DNA of 64,000 nt, from assembly GCA_947359465.1 (NCBI GenBank), contig OX375880.1, forward strand, positions 24,876,714 through 24,940,713, given 5' to 3'. The position numbers and the translations under genes were made by a program. Shown one piece after another: positions 1 to 11,085 of the stretch. Every line of letters begins with the position of its first letter. Position 1 is the stretch's first letter. This DNA is from Metellina segmentata. Taxonomy: Eukaryota > Arthropoda > Arachnida > Araneae > Tetragnathidae. Below the pieces are notes generated by a model. The model had not been told where the DNA came from. It saw only the letters and a list, made by a program, of their open reading frames with translations, and did no database searches.

Positions 1-593
1 TTTCAGGCGATGTAATTTCTAAGGGAATGAAAAGGTATTTGACTGAGATGTGGGGAGAGTGTTTTGTGTGAAGTATTCCCATAGAAATTAACGTGCTGCC
101 GAGCGAGGTGGGAGGGACCGTTGTAATTTCAAAGCTCCCAATCCAAGTTCTCAGGCGATGTAATTTCTAAGGGAATGAAAAGGTATTTGACTGAGATGTG
201 GAGAGAGTGTATTGAGTGAAGTATTCCCATAGAAATTAACGTGCTGCCGAGCGAGGTGGGAGGGAGCGTTGTAATTTCAAAGCTCCCTATCCAAGTTCTC
301 AGGCGATGTAATTTCTAAGGAAATGAAAAGGTATTTGACTGAGATGTGGGGAGAGTGTTTTGTGTGAAGTATTCCCATTGAAATTAACGTGCTGCCGAGC
401 GAGGTGGGAGGGACCGTTGTAATTTCAAAGCTCCCAATCCAAGTTCTCAGGCGATGTAATTTCTAAGGGAATGAAAATGTATTTGACTGAGATGTGGGGA
501 GAGTGTTTTGTGTGGAGTATTCCCATAGAAATTAACGTGCTGCCGAGAGAGGTGGGAGGGACCGTTGTAATTTCAAAGCTCCCTATCCAAGTT

Positions 594-741
594 CTCAGGC
601 GATGTAATTTCTAAGGGAATGAAAAGGTATTTGACTGAGATGTGGGGAGAGTGTTTTGTGTGAAGTATTCCCATAGAAATTAACGTGCTGCCGAGCGAGG
701 TGGGAGGGACCGTTGTAATTTCAAAGCTCCCAATCCAAGTT
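594..741 (+). repeat. Reference (class A) monomer, exact consensus
   Basis: This 148-bp copy matches the majority base at every position I tabulated. Composition is 41 A, 41 T, 44 G and 22 C, with five CpG (positions 7, 91, 99, 103, 118). A 9-nt direct repeat, tgtaatttc, lies at 10-18 and 121-129, and its inverse gaaatta lies at 83-89. A purine-rich stretch runs about 100-117. No run matches the mammalian CENP-B box pattern. The choice of first base (ctcaggcg) is arbitrary and serves only to phase the array. Confidence 0.95.
605..682. repeat. Intramonomer dyad: 16-bp inverted repeat, 46-nt loop
   Basis: Left arm taatttctaagggaat (605-620) and right arm attcccatagaaatta (667-682) are reverse complements at 15 of 16 positions; the only mismatch is A opposite A (monomer positions 21 and 80). 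With a one-base bulge the flanking g (11) can also pair with c (91). The loop is 46 nt and G-rich. The same geometry is present in most of the ~432 monomers, so the window carries hundreds of potential cruciforms, or hairpins if transcribed. Class C (cccattg) adds a second mismatch at position 82, class F often has c at position 15, and the attcaaat variant breaks the right arm. Formation in vivo is not shown by sequence. Confidence 0.85.
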
Positions 742-1184
742 CTCAGGCGATGTAATTTCTAAGGGAATGAAAAGGTATTTGACTGAGATGTGGGGAGAGT
801 GTATTGTGTGAAGTATTCCCATAGAAATTAACGTGCTGCCGAGCGAGGTGGGAGGGAGCGTTGTAATTTCAAAGCTCCCTATCCAAGTTCTCAGGCGATG
901 TAATTTCTAAGGGAATGAAAAGGTATTTGACTGAGATGTGGGGAGAGTGTATTGTGTGAAGTATTCCCATAGAAATTAACGTGCTGCCGAGCGAGGTGGG
1001 AGGGAGCGTTGTAATTTCAAAGCTCCCTATCCAAGTTCTCAGGCGATGTAATTTCTAAGGGAATGAAAAGGTATTTGACTGAGATGTGGGGAGAGTGTTT
1101 TGTATGAAGTATTCCCATAGAAATTAACGTACTGCCGAGCGAGGTTGGAGGGACCGTTGTAATTTCAAAGCTCCCTATCCAAGT

Positions 1185-3560
1185 TTTCAGGCGATGTAAT
1201 TTCTAAGGGAATGAAAAGGTATTTGACTGAGATGTGGGGAGAGTGTTTTGTGTGAAGTATTCCCATAGAAATTAACGTGCTGCCGAGCGAGGTGGGAGGG
1301 ACCGTTGTAATTTCAAAGCTCCCAATCCAAGTTCTCAGGCGATGTAATTTCTAAGGGAATGAAAAGGTATTTGACTGAGATGTGGAGAGAGTGTATTGAG
1401 TGAAGTATTCCCATAGAAATTAACGTGCTGCCGAGCGAGGTGGGAGGGAGCGTTGTAATTTCAAAGCTCCCTATCCAAGTTCTCAGGCGATGTAATTTCT
1501 AAGGAAATGAAAAGGTATTTGACTGAGATGTGGGGAGAGTGTTTTGTGTGAAGTATTCCCATTGAAATTAACGTGCTGCCGAGCGAGGTGGGAGGGACCG
1601 TTGTAATTTCAAAGCTCCCAATCCAAGTTCTCAGGCGATGTAATTTCTAAGGGAATGAAAATGTATTTGACTGAGATGTGGGGAGAGTGTTTTGTGTGGA
1701 GTATTCCCATAGAAATTAACGTGCTGCCGAGAGAGGTGGGAGGGACCGTTGTAATTTCAAAGCTCCCTATCCAAGTTCTCAGGCGATGTAATTTCTAAGG
1801 GAATGAAAAGGTATTTGACTGAGATGTGGGGAGAGTGTTTTGTGTGAAGTATTCCCATAGAAATTAACGTGCTGCCGAGCGAGGTGGGAGGGACCGTTGT
1901 AATTTCAAAGCTCCCAATCCAAGTTCTCAGGCGATGTAATTTCTAAGGGAATGAAAAGGTATTTGACTGAGATGTGGGGAGAGTGTATTGTGTGAAGTAT
2001 TCCCATAGAAATTAACGTGCTGCCGAGCGAGGTGGGAGGGAGCGTTGTAATTTCAAAGCTCCCTATCCAAGTTCTCAGGCGATGTAATTTCTAAGGGAAT
2101 GAAAAGGTATTTGACTGAGATGTGGGGAGAGTGTTTTGTGTGAAGTATTCCCATTGAAATTAACGTGCTGCCGAGCGAGGTGGGAGGGACCGTTGTAATT
2201 TCAAAGCTCCCAATCCAAGTTCTCAGGCGATGTAATTTCTAAGGGAATGAAAATGTATTTGACTGAGATGTGGGGAGAGTGTTTTGTGTGAAGTATTCCC
2301 ATAGAAATTAACGTGCTGCCGAGCGAGGTGGGAGAGACCGTTGTAATTTCAAAGCTCCCAATCCAAGTTCTCAGGCGATGTAATTTCTAAGGGAATGAAA
2401 ATGTATTTGACTGAGATGTGGGGAGAGTGTTTTGTGTGAAGTATTCCCATAGAAATTAACGTGCTGCCGAACGAGGTTTGAGGGACCGCTATAATTTCAA
2501 AGCTCCCAATCCAAGTTCTCAGGCGATGTAACTTCTAAGGGAATGCAAAAGGTATTTGACTGAGATGTGGGGAGAGTGTTTTGTGTGAAGTATTCCCATA
2601 GAAATTAACGTGCAGCCGAGCGAGGTGGGATTGACGTTGTAATTTCAAAGCTCCCAATCCAAGTTCTCAGGCGATGTAATTTCTAAGGGAATGAAAATGT
2701 ATTTGACTGAGATGTGGGGAGAGTGTTTTGCGTGAAGTATTCCCATAGAAATTAACGTGCTGCCGAGCGAAGTGGGAGGGAGCGTTGTAATTTCAAAGCT
2801 CCCTATCCAAGTTCTCAGGCGATGTAATTTCTAAGGGAATGAAAAGGTATTTGACTGAGATGTGGGGAGAGTGTTTTGTGTTAAGTATTCCCATAGTAAT
2901 TAACGTACTGCCGAGCGAGGTTGGAGGGACCGTTGTAATTTCAAAGCTCCCTATCCAAGTTCTCAGGCGATGTAATTTCTAAGGGAATGAAAAGGTATTT
3001 GACTGAGATGTGGGGAGAGTGTTTTGTGTGAAGTATTCAAATAGAAATTAACGTGCTGCCGAGCAAGGTGGGAGGGACCGTTGTAATTTGAAAGCTCCCA
3101 ATCCAAGTTCTCAGGCGATGTAATTTCTAAGGGAATGAAAAGGTATTTGACTGAGATGTGGGGAGAGTGTTTTGTGTGAAGTATTCCCATTGAAATTAAC
3201 GTGCTGCCGAGCGAGGTGGGAGGGACCGTTGTAATTTCAAAGCTCCCAATCCAAGTTCTCAGGCGATGTAATTTCTAAGGGAATGAAAATGTATTTGACT
3301 GAGATGTGGGGAGAGTGTTTTGTGTGAAGTATTCCCATAGAAATTAACGTGCTGCCGAGCGAGGTGGGAGGGACCGTTGTAATTTCAAAGCTCCCTATCC
3401 AAGTTCTCAGGCGATGTAATTTCTAAGGGAATGAAAAGGTAATTGACTGAGATGTGGGGAGAGTGTTTTGTGTGAAGTATTCCCATAGAAATTAACGTGC
3501 TGCCGAGCAAGGTGGGAGGGACCGTTGTAATTTCAAAGCTCCCAATCCAAGTTCTCAGGC
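1185..3560 (+). repeat. Segmental duplicate of 7402-9777 (offset 6217 bp)
   Basis: Shared rare marks at a constant 6217-bp offset (42 x 148 + 1) are tttcagg (1185/7402), gtgttaag (2878/9095), gagcaagg (3064/9281) and ggtaattg (3438/9655). The left part also matches 5625-7040 at offset 4440 (30 monomers). These segments are thus three related copies of one ~1.4-2.4 kb stretch. Copies differ by scattered single bases, for example catagtaatt near 2890 against catagaaatt in the partner. Confidence 0.8.
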
Positions 3561-5269
3561 GATGTAATTTCTAAGGGAATGAAAAGGTATTTGAATGAGA
3601 TGTGGGGAGAGTGTTTTGTGTGAAGTATTCCCATTGAAATTAACGTGCTGCCGAGCGAGGTGGGAGGGACCGTTGTAATTTCAAAGCTCCCAATCCAAGT
3701 TCTCAGGCGATGTAATTTCTAAGGGAATGAAAATGTATTTGACTGAGATGTGGGGAGAGTGTTTTGCGTGAAGTATTCCCATAGAAATTAACGTGCTGCC
3801 GAGCGAAGTGGGAGGGAGCGTTGTAATTTCAAAGCTCCCTATCCAAGTTCTCAGGCGATGTAATTTCTAAGGGAATGAAAAGGTATTTGACTGAGATGTG
3901 GGGAGAGTGTTTTGTATGAAGTATTCCCATAGAAATTAACGTACTGCCGAGCGAGGTTGGAGGGACCGTTGTAATTTCAAAGCTCCCTATCCAAGTTCTC
4001 AGGCGATGTAATTTCTAAGGGAATGAAAAGGTATTTGACTGAGATGTGGGGAGAGTGTTTTGTATGAAGTATTCCCATAGAAATTAACGTACTGCCGAGC
4101 GAGGTTGGAGGGACCGTTGTAATTTCAAAGCTCCCTATCCAAGTTCTCAGGCGATGTAATTTCTAAGGGAATGAAAAGGTATTTGACTGAGATGTGGGGA
4201 GAGTGTTTTGTGTGAAGTATTCCCATAGAAATTAACGTGCTGCCGAGCGAGGTGGGAGGGACCGTTGTAATTTCAAAGCTCCCAATCCAAGTTCTCAGGC
4301 GATGTAATTTCTAAGGGAATGAAAAGGTATTTGACTGAGATGTGGGGAGAGTGTATTGTGTGAAGTATTCCCATAGAAATTAACGTGCTGCCGAGCGAGG
4401 TGGGAGGGACCGTTGTAATTTCAAAGCTCCCAATCCAAGTTCTCAGGCGATGTAACTTCTAAGGGAATGCAAAAGGTATTTGACTGAGATGTGGGGAGAG
4501 TGTTTTGTGTGAAGTATTCCCATAGAAATTAACGTGCAGCCGAGCGAGGTGGGATTGACGTTGTAATTTGAAAGCTCCCTATCCAAGTTCTCAGGCGATG
4601 TAATTTCTAAGGGAATGAAAAGGTATTTGACTGAGATGTGGGGAGAGTGTTTTGTGTGAAGTATTCCCATAGAAATTAACGTGCTGCCGAGCGAGGTGGG
4701 AGGAACCGTTGTAATTTCAAAGCTCCCAATCCAAGTTCTCAGGCGATGTAATTTCTAAGAGAATGAAAATGTATTTGACTGAGATGTGGGGAGAGTGTTT
4801 TGTGTAAAGTATTCCCATAGAAATTAACGTGCTGCCGAACGAGGTTTGAGGGACCGCTATAATTTCAAAGCTCCCAATCCAAGTTCTCAGGCGATGTAAC
4901 TTCTAAGGGAATGCAAAAGGTATTTGACTGAGATGTGGGGAGAGTGTTTTGTGTGAAGTATTCCCATAGAAATTAACGTGCAGCCGAGCGAGGTGGGATT
5001 GACGTTGTAATTTCAAAGCTCCCTATCCAAGTTCTCAGGCGATGTAATTTCTAAGGGAATGAAAAGGTATTTGACTGAGATGTGGGGAGAGTGTTTTGTG
5101 TAAAGTATTCCCATTGAAATTAACGTGCTGCCGAGCGAGGTGGGAGGGACCGTTGTAATTTCAAAGCTCCCAATCCAAGTTCTCAGGCGATGTAATTTCT
5201 AAGGGAATGAAAATGTATTTGACTGAGATGTGGGGAGAGTGTTTTGTGTGAAGTATTCCCATAGAAATT
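2126..5269 (+). repeat. Mixed-order satellite stretch, no short HOR
   Basis: By eye the monomers run C, D, D/E, F, G, H, A, C, D, A, C, G, H, H, A, B, F, A, D/E, F, C, D. No period shorter than the stretch itself repeats cleanly. It contains two tandem H monomers (about 3850-4145) and two D/E-F pairs (near 2370-2665 and 4738-5033). Its left third is the partner of 8343-9777. Two open frames here (2963-3190 and 4443-4670, minus strand) are satellite by-products. Confidence 0.75.
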
Positions 5270-8200
5270 AACGTGCTGCCGAGCGAGGTGGGAGGGACCG
5301 TTGTAATTTCAAAGCTCCCAATCCAAGTTCTCAGGCGATGTAATTTCTAAGGGAATGAAAAGGTATTTGCCTGAGATGTGGGGAGAGTGTATTGTGTGAA
5401 GTATTCCCATAGAAATTAACTTGCTGCCGAGCGAGGTGGGAGGGAGCGTTGTAATTTCAAAGCTCCCTATCCAAGTTCTCAGGCGATGTAATTTCTAAGG
5501 GAATGAAAAGGTATTTGACTGAGATGTGGGGAGAGTGTTTTGTATGAAGTATTCCCATAGAAATTAACGTACTGCCGAGCGAGGTTGGAGGGACCGTTGT
5601 AATTTCAAAGCTCCCTATTCAAGTTTTCAGGCGATGTAATTTCTAAGGGAATGAAAAGGTATTTGACTGAGATGTGGGGAGAGTGTTTTGTGTGAAGTAT
5701 TCCCATAGAAATTAACGTGCTGCCGAGCGAGGTGGGAGGGACCGTTGTAATTTCAAAGCTCCCAATCCAAGTTCTCAGGCGATGTAATTTCTAAGGGAAT
5801 GAAAAGGTATTTGACTGAGATGTGGGGAGAGTGTATTGAGTGAAGTATTCCCATAGAAATTAACGTGCTGCCGAGCGAGGTGGGAGGGAGCGTTGTAATT
5901 TCAAAGCTCCCTATCCAAGTTCTCAGGCGATGTAATTTCTAAGGAAATGAAAAGGTATTTGACTGAGATGTGGGGAGAGTGTTTTGTGTGAAGTATTCCC
6001 ATTGAAATTAACGTGCTGCCGAGCGAGGTGGGAGGGACCGTTGTAATTTCAAAGCTCCCAATCCAAGTTCTCAGGCGATGTAATTTCTAAGGGAATGAAA
6101 ATGTATTTGACTGAGATGTGGGGAGAGTGTTTTGTGTGAAGTATTCCCATAGAAATTAACGTGCTGCCGAGAGAGGTGGGAGGGACCGTTGTAATTTCAA
6201 AGCTCCCTATCCAAGTTCTCAGGCGATGTAATTTCTAAGGGAATGAAAAGGTATTTGACTGAGATGTGGGGAGAGTGTTTTGTGTGAAGTATTCCCATAG
6301 AAATTAACGTGCTGCCGAGCGAGGTGGGAGGGACCGTTGTAATTTCAAAGCTCCCAATCCAAGTTCTCAGGCGATGTAATTTCTGAGGGAATGAAAAGGT
6401 ATTTGACTGAGATGTGGGGAGAGTGTATTGTGTGAAGTATTCCCATAGAAATTAACGTGCTGCCGAGCGAGGTGGGAGGGAGCGTTGTAATTTCAAAGCT
6501 CCCTATCCAAGTTCTCAGGCGATGTAATTTCTAAGGGAATGAAAAGGTATTTGACTGAGATGTGGGGAGAGTGTTTTGTGTGAAGTATTCCCATTGAAAT
6601 TAACGTGCTGCCGAGCGAGGTGGGAGGGACCGTTGTAATTTCAAAGCTCCCAATCCAAGTTCTCAGGCGATGTAATTTCTAAGGGAATGAAAATGTATTT
6701 GACTGAGATGTGGGGAGAGTGTTTTGTGTGAAGTATTCCCATAGAAATTAACGTGCTGCCGAGCGAGGTGGGAGAGACCGTTGTAATTTCAAAGCTCCCA
6801 ATCCAAGTTCTCAGGCGATGTAATTTCTAAGGGAATGAAAATGTATTTGACTGAGATGTGGGGAGAGTGTTTTGTGTGAAGTATTCCCATAGAAATTAAC
6901 GTGCTGCCGAACGAGGTTTGAGGGACCGCTATATATTCAAAGCTCCCAATCCAAGTTCTCAGGCGATGTAACTTCTAAGGGAATGCAAAAGGTATTTGAC
7001 TGAGATGTGGGGAGAGTGTTTTGTGTGAAGTATTCCCATAGAAATTAACGTGCTGCCGAGCGAGGTGGGAGGGACCGTTGTAATTTCAAAGCTCCCAATC
7101 CAAGTTCTCAGGCGATGTAATTTCTAAGGGAATGAAAAGGTATTTGCCTGAGATGTGGGGAGAGTGTATTGTGTGAAGTATTCCCATAGAAATTAACTTG
7201 CTGCCGAGCGAGGTGGGAGGGAGCGTTGTAATTTCAAAGCTCCCTATCCAAGTTCTCAGGCGATGTAATTTCTAAGGGAATGAAAAGGTATTTGACTGAG
7301 ATGTGGGGAGAGTGTTTTGTATGAAGTATTCCCATAGAAATTAACGTACTGCCGAGCGAGGTTGGAGGGACCGTTGTAATTTCAAAGCTCCCTATTCAAG
7401 TTTTCAGGCGATGTAATTTCTAAGGGAATGAAAAGGTATTTGACTGAGATGTGGGGAGAGTGTTTTGTGTGAAGTATTCCCATAGAAATTAACGTGCTGC
7501 CGAGCGAGGTGGGAGGGACCGTTGTAATTTCAAAGCTCCCAATCCAAGTTCTCAGGCGATGTAATTTCTAAGGGAATGAAAAGGTATTTGACTGAGATGT
7601 GGGGAGAGTGTATTGAGTGAAGTATTCCCATAGAAATTAACGTGCTGCCGAGCGAGGTGGGAGGGAGCGTTGTAATTTCAAAGCTCCCTATCCAAGTTCT
7701 CAGGCGATGTAATTTCTAAGGAAAGGAAAAGGTATTTGACTGAGATGTGGGGAGAGTGTTTTGTGTGAAGTATTCCCATTGAAATTAACGTGCTGCCGAG
7801 CGAGGTGGGAGGGACCGTTGTAATTTCAAAGCTCCCAATCCAAGTTCTCAGGCGATGTAATTTCTAAGGGAATGAAAATGTATTTGACTGAGATGTGGGG
7901 AGAGTGTTTTGTGTGAAGTATTCCCATAGAAATTAACGTGCTGCCGAGAGAGGTGGGAGGGACCGTTGTAATTTCAAAGCTCCCTATCCAAGTTCTCAGG
8001 CGATGTAATTTCTAAGGGAATGAAAAGGTATTTGACTGAGATGTGGGGAGAGTGTTTTGTGTGAAGTATTCCCATAGAAATTAACGTGCTGCCGAGCGAG
8101 GTGGGAGGGACCGTTGTAATTTCAAAGCTCCCAATCCAAGTTCTCAGGCGATGTAATTTCTGAGGGAATGAAAAGGTATTTGACTGAGATGTGGGGAGAG

Positions 8201-8823
8201 TGTATTGTGTGAAGTATTCCCATAGAAATTAACGTGCTGCCGAGCGAGGTGGGAGGGAGCGTTGTAATTTCAAAGCTCCCTATCCAAGTTCTCAGGCGAT
8301 GTAATTTCTAAGGGAATGAAAAGGTATTTGACTGAGATGTGGGGAGAGTGTTTTGTGTGAAGTATTCCCATTGAAATTAACGTGCTGCCGAGCGAGGTGG
8401 GAGGGACCGTTGTAATTTCAAAGCTCCCAATCCAAGTTCTCAGGCGATGTAATTTCTAAGGGAATGAAAATGTATTTGACTGAGATGTGGGGAGAGTGTT
8501 TTGTGTGAAGTATTCCCATAGAAATTAACGTGCTGCCGAGCGAGGTGGGAGAGACCGTTGTAATTTCAAAGCTCCCAATCCAAGTTCTCAGGCGATGTAA
8601 TTTCTAAGGGAATGAAAATGTATTTGACTGAGATGTGGGGAGAGTGTTTTGTGTGAAGTATTCCCATAGAAATTAACGTGCTGCCGAACGAGGTTTGAGG
8701 GACCGCTATATATTCAAAGCTCCCAATCCAAGTTCTCAGGCGATGTAACTTCTAAGGGAATGCAAAAGGTATTTGACTGAGATGTGGGGAGAGTGTTTTG
8801 TGTGAAGTATTCCCATAGAAATT
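5270..8823 (+). repeat. 12-monomer tandem duplication, 1777-bp period, two copies
   Basis: Private variants recur at exactly 1777 bp: tttgcctg at 5366/7143, ctccctattc at 5611/7388, tttcagg at 5625/7402, gtattgag at 5833/7610, the ctgaggg change near 6381/8158 and atatattc at 6931/8708. The period is 12 x 148 + 1. The extra base comes from the 149-bp junction monomer at 6958-7106, which keeps the F-type insertion but lacks the F-type deletion. Near-identity of the copies suggests a recent event. Confidence 0.92.
6958..7106 (+). repeat. 149-bp chimeric monomer (F left, A right): duplication junction
   Basis: The left half has F marks (gtaacttct, gaatgcaaaagg with one inserted c). The right half has the A form (gtgctgccg, gggagggaccg) instead of gtgcagcc and gggattgac. 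In a normal F monomer the insertion is balanced by a one-base deletion; here it is not, giving 149 bp. The monomer sits exactly between the two 1777-bp copies. At the equivalent place in the second copy (8735 onward) an intact F monomer is present. This is the footprint expected from unequal exchange between an F and an A monomer. Confidence 0.85.
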
Positions 8824-9600
8824 AACGTGCAGCCGAGCGAGGTGGGATTGACGTTGTAATTTCAAAGCTCCCAATCCAAGTTCTCAGGCGATGTAATTTC
8901 TAAGGGAATGAAAATGTATTTGACTGAGATGTGGGGAGAGTGTTTTGCGTGAAGTATTCCCATAGAAATTAACGTGCTGCCGAGCGAAGTGGGAGGGAGC
9001 GTTGTAATTTCAAAGCTCCCTATCCAAGTTCTCAGGCGATGTAATTTCTAAGGGAATGAAAAGGTATTTGACTGAGATGTGGGGAGAGTGTTTTGTGTTA
9101 AGTATTCCCATAGAAATTAACGTACTGCCGAGCGAGGTTGGAGGGACCGTTGTAATTTCAAAGCTCCCTATCCAAGTTCTCAGGCGATGTAATTTCTAAG
9201 GGAATGAAAAGGTATTTGACTGAGATGTGGGGAGAGTGTTTTGTGTGAAGTATTCCCATAGAAATTAACGTGCTGCCGAGCAAGGTGGGAGGGACCGTTG
9301 TAATTTCAAAGCTCCCAATCCAAGTTCTCAGGCGATGTAATTTCTAAGGGAATGGAAAGGTATTTGACTGAGATGTGGGGAGAGTGTTTTGTGTGAAGTA
9401 TTCCCATTGAAATTAACGTGCTGCCGAGCGAGGTGGGAGGGACCGTTGTAATTTCAAAGCTCCCAATCCAAGTTCTCAGGCGATGTAATTTCTAAGGGAA
9501 TGAAAATGTATTTGACTGAGATGTGGGGAGAGTGTTTTGTGTGAAGTATTCCCATAGAAATTAACGTGCTGCCGAGCGAGGTGGGAGGGACCGTTGTAAT
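8824..9600 (+). repeat. Satellite stretch F-right, G, H, A, C, D
   Basis: This continues the third copy of the 1185-3560 segment: gtgcagcc F right half, G (ttttgcgtg, gcgaagtg), H (gtgttaag, cgtactgcc), A with gagcaagg, then C and D. One private change, aatggaaagg, is near 9353. It contains no gene and no non-satellite DNA. Confidence 0.75.
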
Positions 9601-11085
9601 TTCAAAGCTCCCTATCCAAGTTCTCAGGCGATGTAATTTCTAAGGGAATGAAAAGGTAATTGACTGAGATGTGGGGAGAGTGTTTTGTGTGAAGTATTCC
9701 CATAGAAATTAACGTGCTGCCGAGCGAGGTGGGAGGGACCGTTGTAATTTCAAAGCTCCCAATCCATGTTCTCAGGCGATGTAATTTCTAAGGGAATGAA
9801 AAGGTATTTGACTGAGATGTGGGGAGAGTGTATTGTGTGAAGTATTCCCATAGAAATTAACGTGCTGCCGAGCGAGGTGGGAGGGAGCGTTGTAATTTCA
9901 AAGCTCCCTATCCAAGTTCTCAGGCGATGTAATTTCTAAGGGAATGAAAAGGTATTTGACTGAGATGTGGGGAGAGTGTTTTGTGTGAAGTATTCCCATT
10001 GAAATTAACGTGCTGCCGAGCGAGGTGGGAGGGACCGTTGTAATTTCAAAGCTCCCAATCCAAGTTCTCAGGCGATGTAATTTCTAAGGGAATGAAAATG
10101 TATTTGACTGAGATGTGGGGAGAGTGTTTTGTGTGAAGTATTCCCATAGAAATTAACGTGCTGCCGAGCGGGGTGGGAGGGACCGTTGTAATTTCAAAGC
10201 TCCCAATCCAAGTTCTCAGGCGATGTAATTTCTAAGGGAATGAAAATGTATTTGACTGAGATGTGGGGAGAGTGTTTTGTGTGAAGTATTCCCATAGAAA
10301 TTAACGTGCTGCCGAACGAGGTTTGAGGGACCGCTATAATTTCAAAGCTCCCAATCCAAGTTCTCAGGCGATGTAATTTCTAAGGGAATGAAAAGGTAAT
10401 TGACTGAGATGTGGGGAGAGTGTTTTGTGTGAAGTATTCCCATAGAAATTAACGTGCTGCCGAGCGAGGTGGGAGGGACCGTTGTAATTTCAAAGCTCCC
10501 AATCCAAGTTCTCAGGCGATGTAATTTCTAAGGGAATGAAAAGGTATTTGACTGAGATGTGGGGAGAGTGTATTGTGTGAAGTATTCCCATAGAAATTAA
10601 CGTGCTGCCGAGCGAGGTGGGAGGGAGCGTTGTAATTTCAAAGCTCCCTATCCAAGTTCTCAGGCGATGTAATTTCTAAGGGAATGAAAAGGTATTTGAC
10701 TGAGATGTGGGGAGAGTGTTTTGTGTGAAGTATTCCCATTGAAATTAACGTGCTGCCGAGCGAGGTGGGAGGGACCGTTGTAATTTCAAAGCTCCCAATC
10801 CAAGTTCTCAGGCGATGTAATTTCTAAGGGAATGAAAATGTATTTGACTGAGATGTGGGGAGAGTGTTTTGTGTGAAGTATTCCCATAGAAATTAACGTG
10901 CTGCCGAGCGAGGTGGGAGGGACCGTTGTAATTTCAAAGCTCCCAATCCAAGTTCTCAGGCGATGTAATTTCTAAGGGAATGAAAATGTATTTGACTGAG
11001 ATGTGGGGAGAGTGTTTTGTGTGAAGTATTCCCATAGAAATTAACGTGCTGCCGAACGAGGTTTGAGGGACCGCTATAATTTCAA
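9600..11085 (+). repeat. 5-monomer HOR, 740-bp period, two copies
   Basis: The mark aaaaggtaat recurs at 9651 and 10391 (740 bp = 5 x 148). Order is A(ggtaattg), B, C, D, E. After the first copy E is followed directly by A; after the second, by F as usual. Copies differ at a few sites, for example aatccatgtt near 9769 and gagcgggg near 10167 in the first copy only. Confidence 0.85.

Larger units (their letters stand above)
1..2125 (+). repeat. 8-monomer HOR, 1184-bp period, about 1.8 copies
   Basis: Rare variants recur exactly 1184 bp (8 x 148) apart: tttcagg at 1 and 1185, tgtggagagag at 197 and 1381, the tgtggagtatt change near 511 and 1695, and tgccgagaga at 541 and 1725. Agreement stops near 940 and 2125, where the first copy has a B monomer and the second a C. 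The same monomer order, without all the private variants, reappears at 5625 and 7402, so this block belongs to a larger duplicated segment. Confidence 0.88.

Noticed and set aside
594..741. CENP-B box
   Set aside because: No stretch fits the TTCGnnnnAnnCGGG core on either strand of the consensus.
594..741. G-quadruplex at the gaggtgggaggga or gtggggagag runs
   Set aside because: Only two runs of three or more G lie close together and the next is over 50 nt away, so a canonical four-run motif is not met. A two-tetrad or intermolecular form cannot be excluded.
2963..3190. 75-codon minus-strand open frame, with a relative at 4443-4670
   Set aside because: It lies wholly inside satellite monomers and exists only because local variants remove stops. 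The same peptide segments recur wherever the repeat does. There is no domain, no promoter, and no constraint visible.
5270..8823. Assembly artefact (false duplication) as the explanation of the 1777-bp copies
   Set aside because: Not fully excluded, but the +1 junction monomer is a biologically sensible crossover product, and similar junctions recur elsewhere with different breakpoints. Read-level coverage would settle it.
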